From: Siderastrea radians
Taxonomy: Eukaryota > Cnidaria > Anthozoa > Scleractinia > Rhizangiidae
Reading direction: 5' to 3'
Length of the DNA: 64,000 nt
Assembly (NCBI GenBank): GCA_964017195.1
Contig: OZ024889.1
Coordinates: 51,931,418 to 51,995,417, forward strand
Shown: piece after piece, positions 47,001 through 58,482 of the stretch
How positions within the stretch are numbered: position 1 is the first letter of the stretch
How the letters are laid out: each line of letters starts with the position of its first letter
The notes under the pieces: generated by a model
The model's input: the letters and a program-made list of their open reading frames with translations, nothing else
What the model was told of the DNA's origin: nothing
The model's database searches: none
Made by a program: the position numbers and the translations under genes

Positions 47001-47792
47001 ATCACCTGGTATAAATAAATAGCAAATAGATTATGACAACAATAGACTGTTACACTTTACAAGGTAATATCATTGGTTTGACTCTCTGGGTTTGACATTT
47101 ATATTAACAAAATGATGTGCACCATTAAACATGAATTGTTGTTTAACAGAACAGTACTATTTCTATAAAATTATTGGAAGAGAGATTAATTAATATGTTC
47201 TTAAATTGAGTTTTCAAAATTAATGTTGAAATAGTACCATAAAATCACTAAAAATTAGGAAGAGCCATCTTGAAATAAGAAAACTTCTTTATGTGAAATG
47301 AGAACTTCTAATAGTTTAAGAGTGATTGGTGTGCCAGCTGAAGGAAATAAAATATAATACCAGTACAGTGAAAACTGCATTCATGTCTATCAAATAATTT
47401 TCACAAGTAGACATTCAATTAAACACAAAATGAAAACAGACTATGCACCTGTAAATTGTAAAGTAAACAGTCATAAATTGTACCAGTATAAACACGATCG
47501 AGCAATATAAACCAGGATAACCATATTTTTGCAGCAGCTCTGATTTTGCAGACACAACTTTTATTATTTAAAAGCTTACCCTGTGTCTCGGGCTTCGAAC
47601 ACTGGAAGGGGATGGAAGTAAATCGGCTGATGGACCGTTTGCTGGATTCTGCACATTTTCGTTAGTGAAATCCAATGGCTTTCGAATTCGGGATCCAGTT
47701 CTGCAATCAGACCTGTCTCTTGTCTTCTTCTCTGCTGGCTTGTTCGGCGTTGAGCCAGTAGAGATGCGACTCCTTTTTCCAGAACAATTTGT
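41049..47792 (-). CDS. large uncharacterised protein with SANT/Myb-like region, 11 exons, N-terminus open
   Basis: Minus-strand exons: 47792-47580, 47005-46765, 46553-46009, 45559-45428, 45299-45213, 44693-43976, 43642-43502, 43030-42650, 42343-42004, 41660-41364, 41334-41049. Every junction has GT-AG and every phase agrees, giving over 1100 codons without a stop; the end is TGA at 41049-41051. The first exon found has no Met, so a start exon lies upstream. Exon 2 has a SANT/Myb-like patch (LHKWSFEEERAIVEFMGLAK...FWRDCALHIQ). Later exons carry KVDACDLKVALQESVRAKWDGD, VTDGEFSSLRTRGETRPLH, MDSTTGLTHAALTGQCKQS and EEHPRAGTTDDVEAFFALLHRYLG, conserved-looking and acid-rich. I do not recognise the family; a transposase-derived origin is a guess from the DNA-binding-like start and scattered acidic motifs. 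Confidence 0.75.
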
Positions 47793-48393
47793 CTATGGAC
47801 CCATAACACTGTAAAAGTCAGGAATTCAAAATAAATGAATTTATTGCATAATTTGGGACACATACTTGTATTTACTTCCATTTAGCCATGAAAAAGGTGA
47901 ACAATCACAAAAAAACCGCTTCGAATAGCATAAAATAAAATAAGAACAGTATCCCGCGCGTTTTTACAACGGTTTATAAAGTCGAAATCCAACTTGACTC
48001 GTAAGCACATGTACACGTGTCAGCGAAGTAAAATAACGAAACGTGTGAAAATTTAGTAAACTTTCAACCCCCGAAACTTGTGCAAAAAGCGGGTTCTACT
48101 GGGTTCTTCTCCGTCAAAGCATAAAGCTGGGTCTAAATAACTTAAATATTATTGATATTCAACATAGAATCGATTTCTAATCTGCATAAATAAGAATATT
48201 CATGACCTTGTTGCAGGACAATGACCACATTGTCAAAACAATGACATTTTCAATAGCAAAATAGAGTGCGTTACATCCACGTTCTGGGCTATCCGATGAA
48301 TGCAATGGAATACGGGGAGATTAAAAAATGACCATCTAAAAATTTCTTACCTTTACCAAAGCAAATAATGTAGATTTATCCGAAAGAAAAACA

Positions 48394-48467
48394 GTAGTTA
48401 TAGAGTTGGGGGTACGAAAGCATTTTTGTCAAAAATGCTCTCTTACCAAACCCAACTATGTAACTAC
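48394..48467. repeat. 74-nt hairpin at the left end of the viral element
   Basis: Arms GTAGTTATAGAGTTGGG and CCCAACTATGTAACTAC pair imperfectly, and the centre AGCATTTTTGTCAAAAATGCT is a perfect odd palindrome. It may be the element terminus or an unrelated foldback. Confidence 0.6.
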
Positions 48468-48485
48468 TTTCCATCTGATAGCAAT

Positions 48486-48565
48486 CATTTTATTGAATCT
48501 ATATATTTTTCCATTTTATTGAATCTATATATTTTTCCATTTTATTGAAATCTATATGTTTTTAT
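48486..48565. repeat. 26-bp tandem repeats, three copies
   Basis: CATTTTATTGAATCTATATA plus TTTTTC occurs at 48486 and 48512 exactly and at 48538 with changes. Each unit contains AATCTATATAT, close to the AATCTAAATATATATG box found before viral genes. Confidence 0.8.
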
Positions 48566-48772
48566 CTCATATGGAAACGAGCGCATTTTTCCATTTCATA
48601 TAACTCGAACGCATTTTCCATCGCGTGACTTCATACAACAGGAAGTCTAAAATTCTCGGAAAAGCAGGAAGTTTTTCTCAGAAAATAGGAAGTCTATGAT
48701 GTCATGCTTCCATCACTCACGTGTACAATTGCATTTCCCAGCGCGTGATGGAATGTTTGTTTAATACAGGAA

Positions 48773-49309
48773 ATGACTCATCTATTTTCCAAGGTCATTA
48801 GATTGTCATACGATCTCTATCAACCAATCATAATGAAGAAAGGTGGAAATATATTTTATTATAAACTTTACTTACAATCATTACTCAGAAAGTTTGCAGT
48901 GAAAACATTCAACATGCCGAAGTCTATGTCGACTATCCAAAACCAGATTTCTGGATGTGAAAGGAGTGTGAAAGAATCCTTGAGTCAGTGCGCTGAATTG
49001 GTTGGAGATCGGAATTACACATTCTCTTTCAGTCTCGGTGCTTTTGTTAAGGACATCACGACACTAAACCTTGATGATTCATTGAAGCATATGAGAATGG
49101 TTCAAGATCTTTTCAAGGAGTGCGAGAAAATTGTGACGATCGAGAAGAAAAGGCGTTGTTACGCAAGTGAATTGCATAACATGTTCGCTGAACGTCAAAG
49201 GAAGGAGACGGTTAAACGATTAACTATGCAAAATTCATTCAAAAAGAGAGCAGTACCATATGAGATTCCAACACCACTTAATTCTCCAGAAGCAATCAAT
49301 CAAGATTGA
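48773..49309 (+). CDS. unrecognised viral protein
   Basis: Open frame of 178 codons ending in TGA. The better start may be the internal Met at 48914 (MPKSMSTIQNQ), giving 131 residues, because the stretch before it is basic/hydrophobic and an AT-rich ATATTTTATTATAAAC lies upstream. The predicted product is mostly helical and charged, with Cys at several places and a basic C-terminus ending EIPTPLNSPEAINQD. No domain recognised. It is the first gene of the element, on the plus strand as the next one. Confidence 0.5.
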   Translation: MTHLFSKVIRLSYDLYQPIIMKKGGNIFYYKLYLQSLLRKFAVKTFNMPKSMSTIQNQISGCERSVKESLSQCAELVGDRNYTFSFSLGAFVKDITTLNLDDSLKHMRMVQDLFKECEKIVTIEKKRRCYASELHNMFAERQRKETVKRLTMQNSFKKRAVPYEIPTPLNSPEAINQD

Positions 49310-49438
49310 GAGGATTGTGACTGATACCTGTAGTGAACAGAAAAGTAGACTGTGCTTGTGGCACTTGTAATTTCGCCACAGCTGTTGCGTGACGTCATGT
49401 GTAGTAACATAAAAAAATATCTCATATAATAGTATAGA

Positions 49439-50017
49439 ATGAATTGTAACAAGGAATTACATGATGAACTGAAAGAATCAGGAGATATTGTTGGTCCTTT
49501 TTGTGACCAAAAATTGGAAGATTCTAATGAAAAACCACAAGATCGTTTAGTGAAATATTATTCATGCTGTGATAATCAGTATATTATTAACGACGATGGG
49601 ATGTTAGCATGTTTAAGTTGTGGTATTGTTCAAGGATATAAATCATCAGTAGAGTATGTTAATTTTTATGAGAACAGACATAAACTGAAGAGGAAATCTA
49701 TTTACCATCGAGAGTACCACATCAACAACATATTACTCGATATCGAAGAAAAATATAATATTGAAATATCAAACTGTCAGAAACATAAGATTGATGCTAT
49801 ATATGTCGAGATAGGTAAGGTTCTTAATGAAGTTAATGGTACAAGGAAAAGGATGATTAGCGTAAATTTCATTATGAGAAAGATATTCAAGATGATGGGA
49901 ATACCTTACAAAAATATTCCAATTAGTAAATCGAAAAAAACATTAGCTTTTTACAATCGATATTGGGTAAGTATTATGTCTCTTATTGGTGATAAAATGA
50001 AATCTATTGTTGGATGA
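49439..50017 (+). CDS. VLTF3-like late transcription factor with zinc ribbon
   Basis: 192 residues. A zinc-binding region CCDNQYIINDDGMLACLSCG (about residues 43-62) is followed by YHREYHINNILLDIE, matching the Y-x-R-x-x-H-x(4)-L signature of the poxvirus VLTF3 family, which in large DNA viruses activates late genes. The C-terminal half is helical and basic. It ends in a 14-nt tail-to-tail overlap with the minus-strand two-TM gene. Its upstream sequence (CATATAATAGTATAGA) resembles the TATAGTATATAT box before the AT-hook and polymerase genes rather than the capsid-gene box, which would suit an early regulator. Family assignment is by motif only. Confidence 0.6.
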   Translation: MNCNKELHDELKESGDIVGPFCDQKLEDSNEKPQDRLVKYYSCCDNQYIINDDGMLACLSCGIVQGYKSSVEYVNFYENRHKLKRKSIYHREYHINNILLDIEEKYNIEISNCQKHKIDAIYVEIGKVLNEVNGTRKRMISVNFIMRKIFKMMGIPYKNIPISKSKKTLAFYNRYWVSIMSLIGDKMKSIVG

Positions 50018-50495
50018 ACATCTTATTATATTTCTTTTCAAAATTGTCAGTTAAAGGGCACATATCAATGATTATTTCATCTATAACTTTGACATAATCA
50101 AGAAATTCTTTTTCATCATACTTCAGTCCTCTCATAAAGGATCGTAAATCTGTTAAAACCTTTGCATAAGATGTATAGGCGAATTTACGCATTTCAATTT
50201 TTCTCTTGTAATTTTTGATCTCTGAATATGTTTTAAGCAAGAGCCCAGAACCAGATATTGTTCCGAGAACAGCGGGATTTAGTGTTACACCACCAGCTAC
50301 TGTCCCTGTTACTACCAATAAAACGGATCCAAGAGTACATGCAAGATCTACTTTTTTGAAATATTTAAAGGTCATTTTGAAAAGCCAATATTTTTTATGA
50401 TAGAATTTATACAATGCTTTCAACTCATATATTTGATATTCCGTTAAATTTTCTGAAACATGGTTCCAATTGAATATGCTTTCATGTCTATCCAT
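50004..50495 (-). CDS. viral protein with two predicted membrane helices
   Basis: 163 residues starting MDRHESIFNWNH. Residues about 48-85 form a hydrophobic hairpin (ACTLGSVLLVVTGTVAGG, then NPAVLGTISGSGLLL), flanked by basic segments; the rest is charged and helical. The start codon follows ATATAATATAT directly. No family recognised; a virion or host-membrane role is inference only. Tail overlaps the VLTF3-like gene. Confidence 0.6.
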   Translation of the reverse strand: MDRHESIFNWNHVSENLTEYQIYELKALYKFYHKKYWLFKMTFKYFKKVDLACTLGSVLLVVTGTVAGGVTLNPAVLGTISGSGLLLKTYSEIKNYKRKIEMRKFAYTSYAKVLTDLRSFMRGLKYDEKEFLDYVKVIDEIIIDMCPLTDNFEKKYNKMFIQQ

Positions 50496-50500
50496 ATATA

Positions 50501-50707
50501 TTATATGGTTACATTTTTTTCTTTTTTGAACGATTTCTTAATACTGATGTATAATTTTCTAATGTTTCGAACTATTTTTTCTATATTCTCAATAATTTCG
50601 TTGATTAAAGTTGATGTTTTCATATATATATATGTTAGATTATTCATCCTGGAAACGATGTCGAAACATCGGTCAGCTTTGAAGTGTTTGGTTGATATGT
50701 TCCGCAT
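50501..50707 (-). CDS. small basic viral protein
   Basis: 68 codons, MRNISTKHFKAD..., Ile/Lys-rich and helical. It fits exactly between the fibre gene and the two-TM gene on the same strand, and its ATG is preceded by ATTATATATCACA, like other start boxes of the element. No family recognised. Confidence 0.4.
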   Translation of the reverse strand: MRNISTKHFKADRCFDIVSRMNNLTYIYMKTSTLINEIIENIEKIVRNIRKLYISIKKSFKKEKNVTI

Positions 50708-50734
50708 TGTGATATATAATGAATGAAAAAATAT

Positions 50735-53265
<2,531 letters not shown>

Positions 53266-53356
53266 ATATAATATATTAGGTAACTTGAGATAAGTTGAGA
53301 TAAGTTAAGATAAGTTGAGATAAGTTGAGATAAGTTTTATCTAAGCAATATATATT
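53266..53356. promoter_or_regulatory. bidirectional viral promoter with five GATA-like repeats
   Basis: Between the two divergent start codons, TTGAGATAAG is repeated five times head to tail at 53285-53334 (third copy TTAAGATAAG). Each unit holds AGATAA, a WGATAR site. Start-proximal boxes are TATCTAAGCAATATATATT (plus) and CCTAATATATTATAT (minus). Confidence 0.65.
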
Positions 53357-54523
53357 ATGGACATAGAAAGAATAAAGAAAATATCAGAGGCTAAAATTAA
53401 TGCTGGTAAACAAGTCAGAAATGTTCGAAACACGCTGAAAGAATTCAAACATGGATTACAAGATGTTCAAGAGGAATTATCTGAGGTGTATAAGCCGATT
53501 GTTAAAGCACAAGAAGAGGTTAAAGAAGCTATTGACGAGAAACAGGACCAATTAATTAAGCAATTGCAAGAAAATCAAACTAATCTTATTCAAGCTATTG
53601 AATACGATCCAACTGAAGCCTTGACATACGAGGGCTTAAAATTACCTGAATTAGATTTTGATTATGATGAAGGAGATGAAGGAGATAAGGATGAAAAGGA
53701 TAAGCCAAGTACAAGTCAAAAGAAGGTAGGCACGTTAAATCTTGATAAAGGTATAACAACTGAATATCAACAATTATTGGAAGATAAAGGGTACGATTTA
53801 CCATCTGTGTTATTCAATGAAAAAAAAGAAGTTTCTGAAAGCATTAAGAAAGTACAAAGTAGGATAAAACGCTCTGAGGATTATATCAAAAGTCGCAGCA
53901 CAAAAAAAGGTGAACCGTTCAAGAATTTAAAACCAATAGAAAAAACTACTTACGCTCGTAATAAGAATGAATTACCATATTTTAAAGACTATTTGAAAAG
54001 ACTTGAACATATTCAAATATCTCCTAAATATATCGAAGGAACAGGCTATACACAACCAAAAAGAAATGCGTACAAGATATCGTCTGGTGGTAAATATGGT
54101 AATCTGATGATCGATATTCCAAAATTGATGGGACAGTTGCATCTGGTGGCGAAAAAAGATGGTGAGAAAGTACTTGATAAAAAGGTTGATTTCGACACTC
54201 TTGATCTGCTAACAAAGAGATTTAATAGCAAAAAGAAGTATAGTGACCTTTCAAAGATGGTTTTCAATCAATTGAATAAACTGAGTGAGATACCTATCCA
54301 CAGAACTTCTAAAAAATTCTCTAAACTTGGGTCAGGTGTAGTCTATTATAACGATGTTAATGATCTAATCGATCGGATGGAATTACTTGGTGGTGCTATA
54401 ATGGCTGGTAATAATGGTGCAAAGAGTGAAATGTCTGAGATAGTGCATAAATTATATGAAATTGGTAAAATCGATAACAATCAGCTTAACGATCTATTGA
54501 AAAGTTATGTCATCCAAATGTAA
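53357..54523 (+). CDS. coiled-coil Polinton protein of unknown function
   Basis: 388 residues. Residues 1-80 have heptad-like, charged helices (KEFKHGLQDVQEELSEVYK). An acidic low-complexity linker (DYDEGDEGDKDEKDKPSTSQ) follows at about 102-122, then a basic middle part and a helical C-terminus with LLGGAIMAGNNGAKSEM. It sits in the structural block, divergent from the ATPase and ahead of the minor capsid gene, so a virion role is likely but unproven. No enzymatic motif. Complete, no frame break seen. Confidence 0.65.
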   Translation: MDIERIKKISEAKINAGKQVRNVRNTLKEFKHGLQDVQEELSEVYKPIVKAQEEVKEAIDEKQDQLIKQLQENQTNLIQAIEYDPTEALTYEGLKLPELDFDYDEGDEGDKDEKDKPSTSQKKVGTLNLDKGITTEYQQLLEDKGYDLPSVLFNEKKEVSESIKKVQSRIKRSEDYIKSRSTKKGEPFKNLKPIEKTTYARNKNELPYFKDYLKRLEHIQISPKYIEGTGYTQPKRNAYKISSGGKYGNLMIDIPKLMGQLHLVAKKDGEKVLDKKVDFDTLDLLTKRFNSKKKYSDLSKMVFNQLNKLSEIPIHRTSKKFSKLGSGVVYYNDVNDLIDRMELLGGAIMAGNNGAKSEMSEIVHKLYEIGKIDNNQLNDLLKSYVIQM

Positions 54524-54538
54524 TTTCATTGTTTATCT

Positions 54539-54556
54539 AATCTAAATATATACATG
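54539..54556 (+). promoter_or_regulatory. viral start box of the minor capsid gene
   Basis: AATCTAAATATATAC followed by ATG at 54554. Confidence 0.6.
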
Positions 54557-55322
54557 CAAGAACGAGCAATTAATATCAATTCGAGAAATCGACAGAAGAT
54601 TGGAAGATCTCGTCCAGAGGATTTATTTTACAATCAAATTTGACCCTATCATGCACCTGGATACTGAGATGCATCATGAATTAGCAGTAGATCGAGTATC
54701 AATGACGTACTCATGGCATAACATCAACAGTGAATACAGAAACAATAAAATTAGATATTCAAAAGATAATGGTTCTACTTGGAAAAATATAGATTTTGTT
54801 GACGGAATGTATTCATATGACGACATTTCTGAATATATCAATGGTGTTATTACAGAAAATAAAGATCAGCCAAGTGATAATCTGATTGGGGTGAAGATTT
54901 ATTTTGTGCTTTCGTCATACCGTGTTGTAGTTGAACTCGGTAATGATTGGCAATTGGATATACGGAATTCAACATTCGGTGATTTAATTGGATTCGAACA
55001 AAAAATTATAACACAGACAGAATATAGCACCAAGTTACCAAATATCACCAATTCTGTCGACACTATACACATAAATTGTGACGTTGTCACAGATTCCATT
55101 ACAGATGGAAAATTCAGTAACACTTTAGCTATAATACCAACCGATAATCTCACAAGAAGCTATCCATTCACATTCGAACCTAAAAGGGCTCTTTTCAGTC
55201 CAGTTTCAAAAACAATGATCTCTGAAATGCGCATCACATTGACAGATTCAATAGGAAGACAAATAGATTTGAATGGTATCGATTGGCATATGACATTAAT
55301 CCTGAGATCCAGTTTTATCTAA
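54554..55322 (+). CDS. penton-like minor capsid protein, frame broken near its start
   Basis: The start box places the ATG at 54554; that frame reads MQERAININSRNR and stops by about 54643. The long frame, open from before 54600 to the TAA at 55320-55322, is a different one. A single-base change in the TTTT run near 54625 would connect them, so the gene is disrupted or the base count is wrong. The long part (about 240 aa) is beta-rich with YSYDDISEYI, a segment seen in single-jelly-roll penton proteins of Polintons, and lies two genes before the major capsid gene as expected. Assignment from composition and position, not from a catalytic motif. Confidence 0.65.
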
Positions 55323-55333
55323 TATATTGATAT

Positions 55334-56010
55334 ATGACACGTCAAAGTGAACTTAAGAGGAGATTCGATCCAGAAATTGGTAGATATGTAAAAAAACATA
55401 TTCATACTGGAGAAATACACGATGAAGGTTTGACGTAATATATCAAACACGAGAAAGAGTGTTTCATCAGGATATCCAAACCCCGAGAAGTGGGTTGAAA
55501 AAACGAGGTGCAGCCGAGTTTTTTTGACCGACTTCGAGGTGTTTGGATACATGATGAAACACTCTTTCGAGTTTTTGATATGGCTTCTCAAACCATTCAT
55601 AATTCTTAGAGAAATTCAAAGCAAAAGTTTGCAGAACTTTATGCTAATTAAGATCCGGTATCCAAACCACCGTCACGGTAGTGATTTCCTTTGTTTTCTC
55701 TTTATGCATTATTAATGAGTTTGAGAAAGATATTTTAAAATCAGTTGGAAGCAAGCTATTTGGTAAAACAACCAAGGAAATCGCTCAAAAAGCTGCTATC
55801 ACGGCAGCCACAAAAGCAGCAACAAAAACAGGTGAACACCTTGGAAATAAAGCCGGTGATAAAATAGTTCAATTACTGAGCAAAAAACAACCAAAACAAC
55901 AAACTATTCAACATACAATCAGTGAACCAGTTGATCAACCATTAACTGATTTCGAAATTGCTCAGAGAGTTAATCGACTTATTTCAGGAGGTAAAATCAG
56001 AAAGAGGTAA
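55334..56010 (+). pseudogene. small viral gene split by a foldback element
   Basis: A frame begins at ATG 55334 (MTRQSELKRRFDPEIGRYVKK) and stops at 55438. After an inserted foldback a second frame resumes and runs to 56010, with an Ala/Lys-rich amphipathic helix (EIAQKAAITAATKAATK) and a C-terminus ending ISGGKIRKR. The two pieces are probably the halves of one gene, separated by the insertion. Small basic Ala-rich proteins at this place in Polintons are thought to be virion components; function unknown. Confidence 0.45.
55440..55581. mobile_element. foldback MITE inserted in the viral element
   Basis: Arms 55440-55480 (ATATCAAACACGAGAAAGAG...) and 55542-55581 are inverted copies with a few mismatches around a short loop containing CTCGGCTGCACCTCG on the complement. 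No coding capacity. Boundaries could be wider, since GGTATCCAAACCACC recurs near 55657. Confidence 0.75.
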
Positions 56011-56073
56011 AGATATGATAGAGAGTGAATCAACTACAAACATAGCTTAATTAAGAAAAGGTGAAAATTATAT

Positions 56074-56089
56074 AATCTAAATATATATG
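56074..56089 (+). promoter_or_regulatory. viral start box of the major capsid gene
   Basis: AATCTAAATATAT followed by ATG at 56087. Confidence 0.65.
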
Positions 56090-57367
56090 GAATCTTTAAG
56101 AAACCCAAAATATGTTGAGAGATACGAAGATGTTATTTTCGAGCTAGAAACACCACTGAATACAGTAGTTGCAAACAATCGTTCTCAAAAGAAAGACGGT
56201 TATCGTTTCGTTTCCGATAATTCAGGAGAAGTAACTCCTTTTGACTGGTACAATGCTCGTCTCGGGATCAGTTTCAAAGTGAACAAACTAGCAGATGGTG
56301 CCAACATAGCAGGTAATGATCATAATGGTATCGTGAATTCAATTCATAGTTTCATAAGGAATTTTGATATCAAACTGAACGGAAAAAAGGTATATGATTG
56401 TAACGACGCCAATCACTGTGTCAATATCAAATCCCTTCTCGAATATTCTCCAGGTTATGCACAATCTACTGCAACTAACGAGTTCTTTCATCTGGATACC
56501 CATAGGGCAGCTGAAGAACGTCCAGCTCAAGCTGCTTATAACAAAGGATTTGCTGAAAGGAAACTGCTTCTGGGCACGTCAAGTGTTGTCACGAGAGAAT
56601 TACCTCTCAATAGATATAGTTTTTTCGAAGCTCTTGAAATGAATCTACTGCCATCAGGTCGATTGGAAATGAACATTGAATTTGAATCAGATGCGAATTT
56701 GATCTGGCAGGCAGCAGATAATTGTAGAGTCGTGTTGACTAAGCTGGAACTGATCGTACCACGAATCACATTTAACAGTGAAGGACAAAGCATATATATG
56801 AGCAAATTTCTGAAACCGTATAAATGGACATACCTCCGTGAAAACATTGAGAGAAGTAATTCATCAACACAGCGAGCTGGTCATTTCAAGATATCCAGTG
56901 GGATATCAAGACCGAGGCATGTATTTGTTTTTATAATCAACGATGCAGATGTTGATAGCCAGACAAGCAACCCATTTCTTTATAACACCTTTTCAGTTAG
57001 TACAGATCCTAGAACCCTTCAGAATTGTCATCTTGAAGTTGGTAACGGTCATGAGTATCCTGAGATACATTATACACCATCAACAGACCTAAGTCGGGTA
57101 TACAGAGATGTTCTGAAATACGTTCACAAGAACAATGAATTCAGAGAGGGATCGCTTATCAATATCAGTAATTTCCAGACACTGTTTCCATTTCTGTATT
57201 TCGATCTCACCAAACAGAAAGCAGACATCAGAGACGGTACAACAAAATTAACATTCCGTTATGAGCTTTCAGGAACAACAGCTGCAGCCTATTCAGTCTA
57301 CGCCCTTACATTGTATGAACAGGAAGCTGAACTGGTTCAACAGAACGGAAAGCTGCTTTTCCGATAA
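56087..57367 (+). CDS. major capsid protein (double jelly-roll type)
   Basis: 426 residues, uninterrupted. It is beta-rich with alternating hydrophobic strands and large loops, starts MESLRNPKYVERYED and contains FDWYNARLGISFKVNK and a C-terminal YSVYALTLYEQEAELVQ. Size, position after the minor capsid gene and before the protease, and overall character fit the adenovirus-hexon-like capsid proteins of Polintons, which form pseudo-hexameric trimers on a T-number icosahedral shell. There is no short signature to prove it; a structure prediction would. Confidence 0.75.
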   Translation: MESLRNPKYVERYEDVIFELETPLNTVVANNRSQKKDGYRFVSDNSGEVTPFDWYNARLGISFKVNKLADGANIAGNDHNGIVNSIHSFIRNFDIKLNGKKVYDCNDANHCVNIKSLLEYSPGYAQSTATNEFFHLDTHRAAEERPAQAAYNKGFAERKLLLGTSSVVTRELPLNRYSFFEALEMNLLPSGRLEMNIEFESDANLIWQAADNCRVVLTKLELIVPRITFNSEGQSIYMSKFLKPYKWTYLRENIERSNSSTQRAGHFKISSGISRPRHVFVFIINDADVDSQTSNPFLYNTFSVSTDPRTLQNCHLEVGNGHEYPEIHYTPSTDLSRVYRDVLKYVHKNNEFREGSLINISNFQTLFPFLYFDLTKQKADIRDGTTKLTFRYELSGTTAAAYSVYALTLYEQEAELVQQNGKLLFR

Positions 57368-57372
57368 ATGGA

Positions 57373-57545
57373 ATAATTGTCTAAAGAATAATAAATAGCT
57401 ATGAATTTTGTCAAAAGAATAGTGAATGGAATAATTTTCATCAAAAGAATAGTATGTAGATATAAATTTCATCAAAGGAATAGTGAATGGAATAATTTTT
57501 ATGAATGGAATGATTTTTATCGAAAGAATAGTGTATGGATTTAGT
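57373..57545. repeat. degenerate AT-rich tandem repeats after the capsid gene
   Basis: Units of the type GGAATAATTTTCATCAAAAG followed by AATAGT recur about six times with changes between the capsid gene stop and the next start box. Confidence 0.65.
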
Positions 57546-57593
57546 TAATATCATAAAAAACATATTTAATCTAACATATATCATATACAAGAT

Positions 57594-58463
57594 ATGTCAT
57601 ATGTTAAATATGGAGTGAAATTATCTGCTGGACAGAAAGAAAAACTAGCGAAAGCTTTGTCAAATAAATCAGCTATAACGATACGATTGACAAAAAGTGA
57701 TTTGACTCGTAATGATGAACTGATGCTCACTAGAACACAATTGAAACGTATACAAAAAGCGATGAACAACAAAACAGGTGTTGATTTGAAAATTAGTAAA
57801 ACCCAGATCAGACATCTCGTACAGGAGGGAGGTTCTCTTTGGGGTTCATTGATGACACTTGGTGCTAAGGCACTTCCTTATGCAACTATGGCTGCTTCGA
57901 AAGCTTTGCCAGCTCTAGCTACTGGTGCTCTATCTGGTTTGGCAAGTCTTGGTGTTGACAAGATATTTGGAAAGGGTCAAACAGGTGGTTTTTTGATTCC
58001 ACAAAACAAAATCGATCAACTTATCAAACACAAGGATCTATTAACAAAAAAACAGAAAGAACAAATTGTATCAGCTCTTCACACTGGAGGTCGACTCATC
58101 ATCAAGCCAACAAAAATACAGTCTGGGGGATTTCTTGGAACATTGCTTGCATCGATTGGAGTACCTCTGTTGTTGAATGCTTTAACAGGAAAGGGATTAC
58201 AAGTTGACAAACGAGGATCAAGAGGAGTAGCAAATGTATATGTACCAAAAACAGGGCAGCCGGGAAGGGGATTGCAGGTTGACAAACATGGATTAACAGG
58301 ATCTGTTCCTATCTATGTTCCATCGGATTATAGATCACCTCCATTTATTGGTTCATGGAAAAATCCTATCGGGATGGGTGTCAAAAAAAAAGAACATCAA
58401 AAAAAAAGGGCAAGGGTCTGCTTCTCGGAAAAAACAGTCCATTCAACGGAATCCCATTGCTAG
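57594..58463 (+). CDS. glycine-rich pVI/pX-like virion protein, 3' end frameshifted
   Basis: Starts MSYVKYGVKLSAGQKEK after an AATCTAA box at 57568-57574. Residues about 80-135 are hydrophobic and Gly/Ala-rich (LWGSLMTLGAKALPYATMAA), as in adenovirus proteins that line or disrupt membranes. A VDKRG/VDKHG-type pair of repeats precedes a basic segment. In the A-runs at 58382-58409 the frame changes; the ORF then ends at 58463, while the sequence in another frame (LLLGKNSPFNGIPLLGAIL up to 58506) looks like the natural hydrophobic end. So the 3' part of this ORF is probably wrong. Its end overlaps the protease frame. Confidence 0.55.
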   Translation: MSYVKYGVKLSAGQKEKLAKALSNKSAITIRLTKSDLTRNDELMLTRTQLKRIQKAMNNKTGVDLKISKTQIRHLVQEGGSLWGSLMTLGAKALPYATMAASKALPALATGALSGLASLGVDKIFGKGQTGGFLIPQNKIDQLIKHKDLLTKKQKEQIVSALHTGGRLIIKPTKIQSGGFLGTLLASIGVPLLLNALTGKGLQVDKRGSRGVANVYVPKTGQPGRGLQVDKHGLTGSVPIYVPSDYRSPPFIGSWKNPIGMGVKKKEHQKKRARVCFSEKTVHSTESHC

Positions 58464-58482
58464 GAGCAATTCTGTAAAATTC

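Larger units (their letters stand above)
47793..48772. other. region between the large gene and the integrated virus
   Basis: Should hold the start of the minus-strand large gene and the left end of the viral element. The element boundary could not be fixed because the right terminal repeat is outside the window. Confidence 0.4.

Noticed and set aside
47576..47881. 101-codon minus-strand frame starting MEVNTSMCPK
   Set aside because: A different frame of the same stretch joins the next exon in phase and matches the coding pattern of the large gene; this one does not.
53595..54267. Minus-strand frames opposite the coiled-coil gene
   Set aside because: Shadows of an intact plus-strand gene with a start box.
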